Part shown: one piece after another, positions 44,669 to 54,297 of the stretch
Numbering within the stretch: position 1 is the stretch's first letter
Layout: the number at the start of each line of letters is the position of its first letter
From: Candidatus Zixiibacteriota bacterium
GTDB lineage: Bacteria; Zixibacteria; MSB-5A5; GN15; FEB-12
Assembly: GCA_028289585.1 (NCBI GenBank)
Contig: JANQPI010000020.1
Span: 222,039-286,038 of the forward strand
Length of the DNA: 64,000 bases
Reading direction: 5' to 3'
Program-made: the position numbers and the translations under genes
The notes under the pieces: model-generated
What the model saw: the letters and a program-made list of their open reading frames with translations, nothing else
The model's database searches: none
What the model was told of the DNA's origin: nothing

Positions 44669-44674
44669 AATCGG

Positions 44675-44896
44675 TTAGTCGTTCGCTTCGACCGGACCGG
44701 CTTCATGCAACTGCTGGAGAAAGCCGATCACCTCTTCGAGTTGGTCACGACGAAACGTGACGCCCTTCTTTGTCGGCAACCACTCCTCGTCAGATGACAG
44801 ATAGTAGATGCGGAGATTGATCAGCTGCCGACCTTTGAATTCAGATGCTTCGATGAAGATTTTCTCGGTGGGATTACGTTCTAATTCAAAACGCAC
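44675..44896 (-). CDS. PC4/p15-like single-strand DNA-binding protein
   Basis: A 73-residue protein matching the transcriptional coactivator PC4 fold: EASEFKGRQLINLRIYY, LPTKKGVTFRRDQLEEVIGFL. Bacterial homologues bind single-stranded nucleic acid as dimers. The GTG start at 44896 is 6 nt after AAGGAG. It is co-transcribed with the GNAT gene. Confidence 0.85.
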   Translation of the reverse strand: MRFELERNPTEKIFIEASEFKGRQLINLRIYYLSSDEEWLPTKKGVTFRRDQLEEVIGFLQQLHEAGPVEAND

Positions 44897-44928
44897 GGAG
44901 GGCTCCTTGCTGTCAGTGAATGCGAGTA

Positions 44929-45666
44929 CTAGCGCAGATAATAGCCGAGGAGCACGCCGAAGGCGCGATTGCGGCTATTGAGACTACGCATCGGGTCATC
45001 GAGCCAGTCATCAAACATCAATTGATACCGCGCGTCGAGAGAAAAGTGCTGGCGACCTATAAATAGATCAAGGGCGGCGCCGATAATCAGACCCGTTTCC
45101 TGTTCCCGCACGCGAACGACGTCCGGCGGCGGCAGACTATCAATAAACACCGGCGCTTTGCCATCGGTGAAGCTGCGATCCTGATCGATCAACCAACTGA
45201 AGACCGGTCCAATGTACACCGACGGTTTTGTGTCGCCTCGTGAAGGAATTTTGAATTTGGCGAGAATCGGAACGTCAATGTAGGTCAGGTTGTAATTCAA
45301 CCCCGCTACCGCTGTTGTCTGGTAGTTCGCACCGCGCTGCACCAGCGAACCTTCAATCTGCAACGCGAACAATGGATGGAAATTCCAGGTAACGAACAGT
45401 CCGCCCCGCGGGACGACGCGTGTTGACGGCGTCACAAGGATCGTGTCGTCCTCAATCTCGATCGTGGAATCGGTGAAGATTCGTTCGATACGATTGATGA
45501 AGATAATGGTTTCATCATCGCCATTGAACGACGCCAGGTTGATTCCTCCCCGGATACCGAACTCAAACGTCCGGCGCTCGAAATCCGACGGGGCCGATTG
45601 CTCCTGGGCTACAAGCGTGGTCGGCCAAGCCAAAAACAGAAGGAGGAGTAAGCGATTGATCGGCAT
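44929..45666 (-). CDS. PorT-like outer-membrane beta-barrel protein
   Basis: A 245-residue protein with a signal peptide (LLLLLFLAWPTTLVAQ) and alternating strands of a small beta-barrel: FEFGIRGGINLASFNGDD, FALQIEGSLVQRGANY, LNYNLTYIDVPILAKFKIP, and a C-terminal aromatic strand (GVLLGYYLR). This is the PorT family outer-membrane pattern. It is the last of three genes after the HEAT-cyclophilin gene. Confidence 0.8.
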   Translation of the reverse strand: MPINRLLLLLFLAWPTTLVAQEQSAPSDFERRTFEFGIRGGINLASFNGDDETIIFINRIERIFTDSTIEIEDDTILVTPSTRVVPRGGLFVTWNFHPLFALQIEGSLVQRGANYQTTAVAGLNYNLTYIDVPILAKFKIPSRGDTKPSVYIGPVFSWLIDQDRSFTDGKAPVFIDSLPPPDVVRVREQETGLIIGAALDLFIGRQHFSLDARYQLMFDDWLDDPMRSLNSRNRAFGVLLGYYLR

Positions 45667-45687
45667 ACGAAGACTTATCCGATTTCC

Positions 45688-46536
45688 TTAACGAGACGGA
45701 AGCGTATCCTGAGCCGTGGCCGCAGAGTTATTGAAACTGAGGAAGACCGAATCAGCCGCGGGGTCATTGATAAGCGGACGACGGAAGAATTCCGTGCTCG
45801 CGAAGGAAACACCAAATAACCAAACTCGTTTCCCTCCGCCCCGTATGTCCAAACGTTCCGGCAGCCAGTAGCCCGTATCATAGGGAGCATAGACGAGTGT
45901 CATATCGAGTCTGTTCAGTCGATAGAACAGACTGCCGCCAAGTTCAGACGGCGCAAGTTCAACACGCGCCAACGCAAATGACTCGGCTTCAAAGAAGTAT
46001 TCGCCCGCATAAAGTGAATCGGCCGGCTCAATCGGTTCGACCAAAAAACGGTGACATGTCCAGATACCGTTGATGCCCTCAACGATACCAAGATAGGAGA
46101 TCGAATAGCTGGTGCGAGAATCGTCCTCGAATGGCTGGAGGATGGGAACAGTTAGATCGATTGCGGCCGGGTGTGTCTTGGCGAGAGCACGAGCGTGCCC
46201 CTCGCTGTCGAGGTTGGCAAATGAAACCGTGTCCCGCTCGTCCTTAATAACGGTCAGTACTTGCTGGTTGAGCCAGGTCGTGTCGGGCAGATGCTTAACC
46301 GTAACGATTTTGTCGACCTCAAGCTTCGGTCGTAGCTCACCATCCTTCATTTTGCCGCGCAGGTATTCTGACTCCCAACTAACCGTCGACATCCGGTCCC
46401 GCTGTTCGTGATAGACCTGCAACACCTTCTCAATCAGCGCTTCCGGATCGATCGCGTCATTACTCGCCAGCGCCGAGAGTGTCGTTCCACAAAGTAAAGT
46501 GCAGAGCGTGGCTACGCTCCACCATCGTCGAGTCAT
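45688..46536 (-). CDS. LolA-like exported protein
   Basis: A 282-residue protein with a signal peptide (WWSVATLCTLLCGTTLSALA) and a beta-rich body. It follows the outline of outer-membrane lipoprotein-sorting (LolA-like) proteins: an opening helix (DPEALIEKVLQVYHEQ), long strands and a late LDMTLVYAPYDTGYWLPERLDI strand pair. Envelope biogenesis is inferred only. It overlaps the upstream gene by 4 bp. Confidence 0.6.
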   Translation of the reverse strand: MTRRWWSVATLCTLLCGTTLSALASNDAIDPEALIEKVLQVYHEQRDRMSTVSWESEYLRGKMKDGELRPKLEVDKIVTVKHLPDTTWLNQQVLTVIKDERDTVSFANLDSEGHARALAKTHPAAIDLTVPILQPFEDDSRTSYSISYLGIVEGINGIWTCHRFLVEPIEPADSLYAGEYFFEAESFALARVELAPSELGGSLFYRLNRLDMTLVYAPYDTGYWLPERLDIRGGGKRVWLFGVSFASTEFFRRPLINDPAADSVFLSFNNSAATAQDTLPSR

Positions 46537-48554
46537 AGACTCCCCTCAATAATCTCAATCTCAAGCATACGGTCTCCGGCAACCAGTTGTGTCACGACGT
46601 CCATGCCGTGCGTAACCTGACCAAAGATCGTGTAACGGGCGTCGAGATGCGGTTGTGGTGTATGCGTGATAAACCACTGCGAGCCGCCGGTATCCTTGCC
46701 CGATGTCGCAATCCCGACGGTTCCCGTGCCATAGTGTACAGCCGAATACTCATCCCGAATCATGAAATCGGGCCCACCCCAACCGTCGCCGCGAGGATCT
46801 CCCCCCTGGCTCACAAAACCGGGGACAATGCGATGAAAGACGAGGTCGTCGTAGAAACCGCGTTCGGCTAACTCAATGAAAGTCAATACCGTCCTCGGTG
46901 CCGTATCGAAATACAACTCCATTTCGATCTCGCCGCGTGCGGTAATCACACGGGCAGTCGGATTAACCGGATACCGCCCCAGTGCATTCGCAAGCTCCCG
47001 GCGACTGAATCGTTCGATCGCTGGGGGGACAGCCGACATCCGATCGGTTCCGGTATGCTCAAGATAGGCCTCGGCCGCTTCGCGGCGAACGATGTAATCC
47101 GAATCGAGCGTGCCGCGAATGAGAAGCTTGATCGCCGTTGTGTCGTTGGGCGAGGATTCCATCCATTGATTCGCGACGTCAATAACTGACCGACGAATAT
47201 CGACATCAGCCGGAGGCAGCGAATCGCTGCCGGCAAGAAGTTGTTCCAGTTCCGAAGCGTACGTTTGGTCAGTCCGCTCGGCAATCGCCCCGAGGGCATA
47301 GACGACCGGGACAGCGTCGGAATCCGACAACCCGGTGCGGATGTAGAGATCAGTGTTGGCCGAATCGATCGTCAGTAAACCCGACAACGCTGTCCCACGG
47401 ACAATCCCCGCCGGATCATTGAGCATCTGATTAAGCCTCGGGATTGCGGCATTGACCGGGAGTTCGGTGTAGGCCGCTGCCGCAGCCGACCGAACGATCA
47501 CACCCGGGTCATTCGCCAGCAGCGAATCGATCAACCGGACCGCGCGATCCCCGGAAATCGTCGCCAGATAACTCAACGCCGCCGCCTGCACCGGCTCCTC
47601 CGGAAAGAGCCCAATGATGCGATCAACTTCGTCAAGTCCCTCCGGTGCCGACATCAAACCGAGCGCGTTGAACAGCAGAACAACGTGATTCGGATCATCG
47701 GTCCGCTGTAGTTTCTGGAGCAAACGATTCGCGGCTCCCGCCCCCCCGAGTCGTCGTAACGCACCAATCGCTTCGGCGATGACCGATGGATCGGAATCGT
47801 TCAACCCCTGGCCAACAAAACGCTCCGCGTCTGGATCGGTCGAATATCCCAAACCACGGATCGCAAGCAGCCGTAACCACGGGTCGGCGTCGCCGACATG
47901 ATCTTTGTATATTGCCGTCCCCGCATCACGTCCCAACCGGGCCAGTGCATACAGCCGGGCGGTGATGACACTCAGGTCCGCCTCCCCGGCCAGAATTTCC
48001 ACCAACCGGTTAGCAGCAGTTCGCGCTCCGGCAAAGACCAGCGCATAGCAGGCTGCCTCACGAACATCAGGGGCCGGGTGTGTCAGCAGGGCTAGAATCT
48101 GTTCGTGAACGGCGGTCATGCCGGAGTCGGCCAGCCGCCCAACCGTTGCGACCAATGGAGCAGCGACCGAAGTCGGCAGATCGAACGCTCGATCGGCCAA
48201 CCCACCGGCGTACGACGACTCCCCGGTCAGGCCAATCGCAAACGCGGCGGCCGCGGCGACATCAAACGACGCGTCATTCAAAAGAGGCAGAAGCGCCTCG
48301 GTCGCTTCCCGACCACCGATCCGACCGACCGCCAGCGCCGCCTCGATTCGGATAATGGTGGAATCATGTTGGAGGTAAGCGAGCAGATCGGACGAGAGAT
48401 CACGCTTGTCGGCAAGCCAGATGACCTCGGCGCGCTGATCGGCAAGCGTCGGTGGACGCAACATGTCGTAGACAACCCAGATCAAAGCGGCGACCAGGAT
48501 GATCGCGACCCAGAGGAACGGCCGCCCGGAGGAGCGTTTGGTCGATTCTGCCAT
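46533..48554 (-). CDS. Membrane-anchored HEAT-repeat cyclophilin
   Basis: A 673-residue protein: one N-terminal membrane anchor (~13-32, FLWVAIILVAALIWVVYDML), about ten HEAT/PBS-lyase-like repeats (~40-510; for example IRIEAALAVGRIGG and DPWLRLLAIRGLGY), and a C-terminal cyclophilin peptidyl-prolyl isomerase (~525-673) with FHRIVPGFVSQGGDPRGDG, GTVGIATSG and SQWFITHTPQPHLD. The Arg and Phe of FHRIVPGF and the QWFI motif suggest an active enzyme. It likely folds envelope proteins; its operon also encodes LolA-like and PorT-like proteins. The promoter places the transcript start at the ATG. Confidence 0.88.
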   Translation of the reverse strand: MAESTKRSSGRPFLWVAIILVAALIWVVYDMLRPPTLADQRAEVIWLADKRDLSSDLLAYLQHDSTIIRIEAALAVGRIGGREATEALLPLLNDASFDVAAAAAFAIGLTGESSYAGGLADRAFDLPTSVAAPLVATVGRLADSGMTAVHEQILALLTHPAPDVREAACYALVFAGARTAANRLVEILAGEADLSVITARLYALARLGRDAGTAIYKDHVGDADPWLRLLAIRGLGYSTDPDAERFVGQGLNDSDPSVIAEAIGALRRLGGAGAANRLLQKLQRTDDPNHVVLLFNALGLMSAPEGLDEVDRIIGLFPEEPVQAAALSYLATISGDRAVRLIDSLLANDPGVIVRSAAAAAYTELPVNAAIPRLNQMLNDPAGIVRGTALSGLLTIDSANTDLYIRTGLSDSDAVPVVYALGAIAERTDQTYASELEQLLAGSDSLPPADVDIRRSVIDVANQWMESSPNDTTAIKLLIRGTLDSDYIVRREAAEAYLEHTGTDRMSAVPPAIERFSRRELANALGRYPVNPTARVITARGEIEMELYFDTAPRTVLTFIELAERGFYDDLVFHRIVPGFVSQGGDPRGDGWGGPDFMIRDEYSAVHYGTGTVGIATSGKDTGGSQWFITHTPQPHLDARYTIFGQVTHGMDVVTQLVAGDRMLEIEIIEGSL

Positions 48555-48562
48555 AGCGCGGG

Positions 48563-48591
48563 AAGCTAGACGTCGGGCGTGGGGTGGTCAA
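48563..48591 (-). promoter_or_regulatory. Promoter of HEAT-cyclophilin operon, leaderless type
   Basis: On the minus strand TTGACC (48586-48591), 17 bp, TAGCTT (48563-48568). Only 8 nt separate the -10 from the ATG at 48554, so the mRNA would be leaderless or nearly so. Confidence 0.6.
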
Positions 48592-48606
48592 GAGAATGTG
48601 GGCGGG

Positions 48607-48638
48607 CAAAAATAAACGCCCCGATGGTCAGTCGGGGC
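48607..48638 (-). terminator. Intrinsic terminator after the subtilase gene
   Basis: On the minus strand CGCCCCGA, 7-nt loop, TCGGGGCG (48616-48638) forms a perfect 8-bp stem followed by TTTATTTTT. It is about 200 nt after the subtilase stop. Confidence 0.88.
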
Positions 48639-48665
48639 GCCGTATCTAACGTCTCGGACGCGTTA

Positions 48666-48836
48666 CTACACTTCCGATAGAGGGTCAGAGAGCAACGCCT
48701 GTGCCTCCGCCAGCACCAAGTTGTTGTCACTATAAACACAAGTAGTGCTGATGGTTACAGATCGCGTATACATTCTGTTAGCCGTCACTATGCAACCCTG
48801 TTCATCTTCTGCACAGCGTTTCCAGGACAGGATCCC
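48666..48836 (-). other. In-frame 56-codon continuation after the subtilase TAG
   Basis: The frame of the subtilase continues open past its TAG for 56 codons to a second TAG at 48666-48668, reading protein-like sequence (KRCAEDEQGCIVTANRMYT, SDNNLVLAEAQALLSD). Sibling proteins end just where this one does (PLPACQ), so the first stop looks genuine. It may be a remnant, a readthrough tail or chance. Confidence 0.3.
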
Positions 48837-51800
48837 CTACTGACATGCCGGTAATGGACTAAGCGTTACGAACAGGTGATCAATGAGCGCCGAGAGGTCG
48901 GACAGGCCGATCAGGCTCGCCGGATCGCCGTCGCAGTTCGCCTCAGCCGGACATGGCAACGGCGTAAAGGAGATGAAAAGGTGATCGTACAATGCTGAAA
49001 GGTCAGCGAGATTTGCACTTTCACCACCGATACCGTTGACGTTTCCGACTAGTCCAACGCAGCACTGCGCTGGCGGAAAACCGGTGCCACAAGCGGCTGC
49101 AAACGCACCGATATCGATTGAACACGAATTGTTCGCTGCCGCACATAGAGATTGTGCGGCGATCGCGTAGTTCCCGATGGTCGGATTGCAGTAGAGGGGA
49201 TTCGTAAAGATTGTCGATCCATCCAAGTCACCGACTTGAATCGCACTCAACGGATTGAATTGGCCACCGGTATTGCTCCACAAGTTACAGCAGGTGATGC
49301 TCACATTTGCTGAGGTGTAACAATCCAGACCGTACGTCGAATTGTTGGTCACACTTAATCCGAAGAGTTTCGCCGAATCGGCGGAGGCGGCGATCGTTAT
49401 TGCAGCAGTTCGTGATGCGGACGAAGTGCTACCAACAAACGTATTCCGACTGAGATTGGCGTAGCTACCAACATAGATCGCGCCTCCTTCTCCCGATGCC
49501 CCGTTATTGACGAACAAGCTCGATTGAATATCGGCGGAAACGTCGATGCTGTCCTGCACCCAGATCGCCCCGCCATTGCCGATCGCCTGATTATCCTCAA
49601 ACACGCAATTCTGAACTCGCGGTTGCGCCCGAGCTCCAAGGAAGATCGCACCGCCGCCGCCAACAGTCGATTGGCAACTCGCAAACGTGCAATTTTCGAT
49701 GGTTGGAGAGGTAATCCGCACTTCATTCTTGACGCAGATTGCACCTCCGACGGGGGCAACGCAGGAGTCGAACCGACAGTTGATGATCGATACGTCGGAA
49801 TCCTGAATCAGAATGCCACCACCTCCATTGGTAGCGTTGCCATTGCGAATGACGAGATCACGGATCTCAACGGCGGCAGGCTCAAAATTGTCGACCGTGA
49901 ACGCGCGTCCCTGTCCTTCGCAATCGATAATCGCCAATCCTTCGGCCCCCGGGGTTGTACGAATGACAATTCGTTTGCCATCGAGACGGACATTGCGATT
50001 GTCCGGTCCGGTATGCGTACCGGCTTCGACCATAATCGTGTCGCCATCTTTAGCCCGGGCGACCGCCGCAGCGATCGTCTGTTCTTCGATCGGAACGTTG
50101 ATCGCCTGAGGCTCATGAGGAACTACGAGCGTAACCGCGACTTCGATTTCAGGCGATGAACAGTTCGATGTGTTACAGGGAAACCAATCGCCATCGAGTC
50201 GATATGCGTAGGTCTCTAACTCACAGTAGGTGGAAGTAACGTTCACAACTTCCGCATCGGGAAAGAAATCGAACGGCTGCAGAATTTGCGATTTGCCGTA
50301 ACCGGCGGTCTCTCGAGTGCGAACGATGACTTTCGGCGGTTGGGTCAGTCCCAAGTGTGCGTAGTTCACCGTTGCCAGTATCGGGCGACGCAGGATGTTG
50401 TATTGGGCCTTAGGAACCGGAATCGGCACCTCCTTCGCCTCGACAACTTCCACATACGGTTGATCGATTCCATCCTGGACGGCGTTGGTCGACGTTAGTC
50501 GTACGAAATCATGCGTCCGAACGAGGTCTACTGCCGCCGCCGCATCGACCGCTCCCCAACCAAACAGGACATCGTAGCCGAGTGCTCCGATGTCCTTTGC
50601 GGTGAGCTCCAGTACGCCGGTTATCTCATCCATCGTCAGGGTCGTATCTGCAGCTTGGATCAGTGACAGGCAGCCGGCAGCGATCGGTGACGAAAACGAC
50701 GTTCCATTCCACTTTCCGTTCGCATTGTTGATGCTGGTCGTTAGAACTTCGACGCCTAGGGCGGTGCAATCAACACCAAAGAAGCTAGAAGGTCCCCATA
50801 GCGTACCAACCGAATTCAAAGCAGAGACACTGTAGACTGACTTGTGTGACGCCGGGTAGACAGCATCGCTGCCCTGAAAGTTGCCGCGCGCCGCAACCAA
50901 CTGCTGACCCACTAGCCACATGTTGCCGCTGACCATCGCCGTCGCAGCCGCGTCTACCCCACCCAAGCTCGCGTTGGTTATCGAAAGACCCTCAGCCGTA
51001 CACCGCTCGATGGCCGCCACCACTTGCTCAGGGCTCAAGTACGAACGGATAGTGTCGCCGAACGCGCCGATCAGATGAAACAACTCAAGGTTCGCACCAA
51101 ACCCTTGCGCATACCAGTTGATTCCGGCTGTGCCAAAACCGTTGTTGGTGCTCGAGAGAATGACACCGCTTACCGCGGTACCGTGTCCCGCGCGTGGTTC
51201 ACTGTTTTCGAACCACGGTTCGGAGCTATAGGAAACGCCATCGTAAAACCGATTCAATAGGTCGGTGTGCGTGCCTTCGAATCCGTCATCAATTATGCCA
51301 ATGCGCTGACTCGGCAATCCACGCGTTCGCTCCCACGCGCCGGTAAATCCGGCCGTTATCGATGACGAATCTTGCTGTAGATGAATCTGACTATCGAACA
51401 GCGGGTCATCCGGAATGACGCTCATCGACACTCGATCGGCGATCGTGTTAACAATCGCCGTAGAGTCGATCGCGGAGTATAGCGAGTTAAACATGTCCGT
51501 ATCGATTGCCGTGTGGAAGTAGACCACGCAAAGCCGCGACAGGTCGTTCAACTGCACAATTCTGCCACCAGGAAGCGACTGTAACGTATCAGCGGGATTG
51601 AAAGCAGGTACGATCTGAACAATCGAGTCAGTGTTGAGGCTATCGAGCAGAACCAAGAGCGTGGGGTCGACAGTTGTTGGCCCAGGAATGATCCGGCGGC
51701 CCGATGAAAAGTCGAACAGGTTCGCTTGATCAAAAACAAGCATCCGGCTCGAATCACTCGATGGCAAAGAAGAAGCACCAGGTTGTCCGGACGGTGAACC

Positions 51801-51863
51801 GGCAGTTGGTTCGACAAAGTTGATACCAAATGTCAGAATTGCCGCACAGAGAATTCCGCGCAT
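48837..51863 (-). CDS. Secreted subtilase with beta-helix and dockerin
   Basis: A 1008-residue exported protein. The signal peptide is ~1-20. The S8 peptidase domain (~180-450) has the catalytic triad Asp192 (IGIIDDGFEGTH), His227 (RAGHGTAVSG) and Ser389 (NGTSFSSPIAAG). A right-handed beta-helix with repeated GGAI motifs (~600-880: GGGGILIQDSDVSIINC, VGGAICVKNEVRI, GGAIWVQDSIDV) follows. The C-terminal dockerin-type doublet (~935-1008) has NLADLSALYDHLFISF and GLSDLSALIDHLFVTL. It is likely surface-displayed and may degrade or process proteins. Confidence 0.92.
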   Translation of the reverse strand: MRGILCAAILTFGINFVEPTAGSPSGQPGASSLPSSDSSRMLVFDQANLFDFSSGRRIIPGPTTVDPTLLVLLDSLNTDSIVQIVPAFNPADTLQSLPGGRIVQLNDLSRLCVVYFHTAIDTDMFNSLYSAIDSTAIVNTIADRVSMSVIPDDPLFDSQIHLQQDSSSITAGFTGAWERTRGLPSQRIGIIDDGFEGTHTDLLNRFYDGVSYSSEPWFENSEPRAGHGTAVSGVILSSTNNGFGTAGINWYAQGFGANLELFHLIGAFGDTIRSYLSPEQVVAAIERCTAEGLSITNASLGGVDAAATAMVSGNMWLVGQQLVAARGNFQGSDAVYPASHKSVYSVSALNSVGTLWGPSSFFGVDCTALGVEVLTTSINNANGKWNGTSFSSPIAAGCLSLIQAADTTLTMDEITGVLELTAKDIGALGYDVLFGWGAVDAAAAVDLVRTHDFVRLTSTNAVQDGIDQPYVEVVEAKEVPIPVPKAQYNILRRPILATVNYAHLGLTQPPKVIVRTRETAGYGKSQILQPFDFFPDAEVVNVTSTYCELETYAYRLDGDWFPCNTSNCSSPEIEVAVTLVVPHEPQAINVPIEEQTIAAAVARAKDGDTIMVEAGTHTGPDNRNVRLDGKRIVIRTTPGAEGLAIIDCEGQGRAFTVDNFEPAAVEIRDLVIRNGNATNGGGGILIQDSDVSIINCRFDSCVAPVGGAICVKNEVRITSPTIENCTFASCQSTVGGGGAIFLGARAQPRVQNCVFEDNQAIGNGGAIWVQDSIDVSADIQSSLFVNNGASGEGGAIYVGSYANLSRNTFVGSTSSASRTAAITIAASADSAKLFGLSVTNNSTYGLDCYTSANVSITCCNLWSNTGGQFNPLSAIQVGDLDGSTIFTNPLYCNPTIGNYAIAAQSLCAAANNSCSIDIGAFAAACGTGFPPAQCCVGLVGNVNGIGGESANLADLSALYDHLFISFTPLPCPAEANCDGDPASLIGLSDLSALIDHLFVTLSPLPACQ

Positions 51864-51922
51864 GATAAGCCTCCCCCTCCCGCGTTGCGGAAGTGCTTAA
51901 GTTTCGATTCTTTGCGTAGTCG

Positions 51923-52879
51923 TTAGAAGGTCACCTGTCGTTGGTTGCGGCCGTCGTAGTCCATCATCCAGAGTCTCGAGTCTTCCAGACTGTCACCTCG
52001 CATGAACATCAGCCGATCGACATGCGGATGCGCAACCATCGGTCCAGCTCCCCAGTCGGTCAGTAGAATCTCTCGACCTGTCTCCATATCGTAGCGAGCG
52101 ATTCCCGAGCCATGATGTCCGAAAAAGACATATCGCCCGTCCCGCGACCACACCGGAAAGTGATACGGTTTGTCTATTCCACTGATACGAATGAAGCTCG
52201 AATCGGTCAGGTCTTTCACCCAGATCGAGTAGGGAAGGTTGTTCAATACCACCCTCTGTCCGTCTGGGCTCGGCTGGCCCGACATGCCACCGACAATCGG
52301 TTCACTCTGTCCGGTCTCCATGTCGTAGCGAAAGATACCCGTGGCATACGACGAGTCGATGAAACCGCCGGTGTAAATGAAGCTGTTATCCTTCCCGTTC
52401 GACCACACACCCCCAACCGTCGTCTCAATGTCGAGCACCCGAATACTCTCGCCACCCGGACTAGCCAGATAGGTTGTAAACTGTGGGAAGAATGGATAGA
52501 TGCCGGTGTTCGTCACGATGAGCGAGTCACCCGGTAGCCACGTCGATGAGACTCCCGGTATCCCGGTGCGGTGCTTGTAGGTAAAGGAGGTGTCGGAAAG
52601 ATAAGTACTCGGCGAGAAGTTGCCGATCGAATCGTAAGCGCTGAAGTAACTGAATCGCGATCCGTCGTTCGAAAAGGCTGGACCCCAATCGGTAGTAGAA
52701 TAGAAAATACCCCACGGGGGGCGGTCATCCGGAACACGGTCAGGTAGTCCGACCGAACTCGTCGACTGCTCTCGGTCGCAGGCAATGAAAAGGATAGCTA
52801 GACTGTAAATGAGATAGATGCAGGTGCGTCGCCACTGAGTGAACAACGAGCGATCCGATGCCCCGGCAGCGCTAGGCAT
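51923..52879 (-). CDS. Lipoprotein with TolB-like beta-propeller repeats
   Basis: A 318-residue protein with a hydrophobic signal ending in Cys (YSLAILFIACDREQS, Cys34), consistent with a lipoprotein. The rest has WD40-like/PD40 repeats (GPAFSNDGSRFSYFS, GQPSPDGQRVVLNN, FPVWSRDGRYVFFG, DSRLWMMDYDGRNQRQV) as in TolB propellers. A GGGGGAGGG Shine-Dalgarno lies 3 nt before the ATG. It is on the same strand as the subtilase, 59 nt upstream of it. Confidence 0.78.
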   Translation of the reverse strand: MPSAAGASDRSLFTQWRRTCIYLIYSLAILFIACDREQSTSSVGLPDRVPDDRPPWGIFYSTTDWGPAFSNDGSRFSYFSAYDSIGNFSPSTYLSDTSFTYKHRTGIPGVSSTWLPGDSLIVTNTGIYPFFPQFTTYLASPGGESIRVLDIETTVGGVWSNGKDNSFIYTGGFIDSSYATGIFRYDMETGQSEPIVGGMSGQPSPDGQRVVLNNLPYSIWVKDLTDSSFIRISGIDKPYHFPVWSRDGRYVFFGHHGSGIARYDMETGREILLTDWGAGPMVAHPHVDRLMFMRGDSLEDSRLWMMDYDGRNQRQVTF

Positions 52880-52982
52880 AAGCCCTCCCCCATATCACTG
52901 ACTCCTACTACCCACGGAACCAACGTAGTCCGGGGAATGTCGGGCAATCGGAGCGCGCTTGGTCCCCCCCGGAATACTCGTG

Positions 52983-53011
52983 AAGTTAGACCCAACAATC
53001 CCTCTTGTCAA
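52983..53011 (-). promoter_or_regulatory. Promoter of the propeller lipoprotein
   Basis: On the minus strand a perfect TTGACA (53006-53011), 17 bp, TAACTT (52983-52988). The leader is ~97 nt. Confidence 0.7.
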
Positions 53012-53067
53012 TCCCCAGAATGGACATCAGCGCTGAAGACTGACAGCTTTAGTCGTGATTGTTCCAG

Positions 53068-54210
53068 TCACTGACATCCGATGCCGACGGCCAAACTGCG
53101 GCCTTCGGTAATGATAAGCTGTCGAGTCACGTCGTCGAAAGTCGGAAGACAGGTTGGATTGTTCGCAGGCGCACGACTGGATCTCGGTTTCCGCCGAATC
53201 TTGCTCGCCGACTCAAGCGCAATGCCGATCCGACGGCAATATTCAACCTGCTCTCGTGTCAGGTTGACGAACTTCCGATCGTTATCGCCGGTATGGACGG
53301 GAACGTCTACAGCTCCGATCCTGAGAACAGTACCGGAATAGCCAATCGCAAGGACGTACTGGGATTTGGCGGGTTCCCCGGGACGAAATCGTGGTGCCGG
53401 CACAAACAAATACTCACCCTCGCAGCGCAAGAATACGGTGTCGCCAACGTAGATCGACTGAGTGGTCGCACCCTCGAACGGGAACATCTGCAACGAATCA
53501 CGCCTGGCTTGCTGGCGACGAATCTCGGCTTCCCGTAATTCCCGAAGTCGTTCGTCGCGATCGTAGACTTTGAACTCGCCGTCCGGCTGGGCGATGATCT
53601 TTCTGCCATCCAATTCCGGTAGGTTCGTTCGAGGGGTAACTTGATATGATTCAATCCGGACATTCTGTCGCTTCAATTCGAGTTCGTGTAACCGTTCCTC
53701 GGGATTTGGTCTACGTACGACCGAGTCTTGCTGTCGTTGATATCTACTCGCGTTACGAATGTCCCAACCCACATAGAAGTTTGTCGAATCGCCGTCACGC
53801 GCCCAGAAGATCCAATCACTCAAGAGGCGGCCGACGGCGTTGGTGATGGTGACATGCACGCCGGCCGTGTCGGCCTCATCCTCAAGGAAAACACGCAGTT
53901 GGAAGCTGAAGTCAACGCCTCCCTGGTCCTGCGGCTTAACGGAAAACCACATAGGTCCCTCGTAGGTGAGGTTGTACGGGGTGCCGATCATAACGAAACA
54001 GGAGTCACTAGGCTCGTTCTCCCGCCACGAACAGGTCAGTGTTGCTTCTCCGGCGACGATGAGGTCAGCCGATGGAACCGCAACGAATCGCGGTGGCTTC
54101 GGCGATTCCGTGGGATCGGCGTCGGCCCAGGCCGAAACGCCGAACCCAAGAACGACGAGAAGAATAAAGCCTCGAAAGAAGGCGATTAATCGAGAACAAC
54201 GTGCATACAT
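53068..54210 (-). CDS. Exported protein of unknown function
   Basis: A 380-residue protein with a signal peptide (FFRGFILLVVLGFGVSAWA). After it comes an Ig-like beta domain (LIVAGEATLTCSWRENEPSD), a charged helical middle (ERLHELELKRQNVRI, RLRELREAEIRRQQARRD) and a beta-rich C-terminal part (TQSIYVGDTVFLRCEGEYL). No family is recognised. ATG at 54210 begins at the signal peptide; an in-frame GTG-type extension to 54294 is possible. It lies 87 nt after the frameshifted dockerin gene. Confidence 0.6.
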   Translation of the reverse strand: MYARCSRLIAFFRGFILLVVLGFGVSAWADADPTESPKPPRFVAVPSADLIVAGEATLTCSWRENEPSDSCFVMIGTPYNLTYEGPMWFSVKPQDQGGVDFSFQLRVFLEDEADTAGVHVTITNAVGRLLSDWIFWARDGDSTNFYVGWDIRNASRYQRQQDSVVRRPNPEERLHELELKRQNVRIESYQVTPRTNLPELDGRKIIAQPDGEFKVYDRDERLRELREAEIRRQQARRDSLQMFPFEGATTQSIYVGDTVFLRCEGEYLFVPAPRFRPGEPAKSQYVLAIGYSGTVLRIGAVDVPVHTGDNDRKFVNLTREQVEYCRRIGIALESASKIRRKPRSSRAPANNPTCLPTFDDVTRQLIITEGRSLAVGIGCQ

Positions 54211-54297
54211 TCCTAGTCTCGCTTTCTGATTGGACAGACGTCCACGTGCAAGCACTACCAACACCCTGCGCAAGAACTCGTTTGTTCTCACCACATC

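Noticed and set aside
48837-51863. UAG recoding in the subtilase gene
   Set aside because: Sibling dockerin proteins end at the same point with ordinary stops, and TAG is used as a normal stop by many genes in the window.
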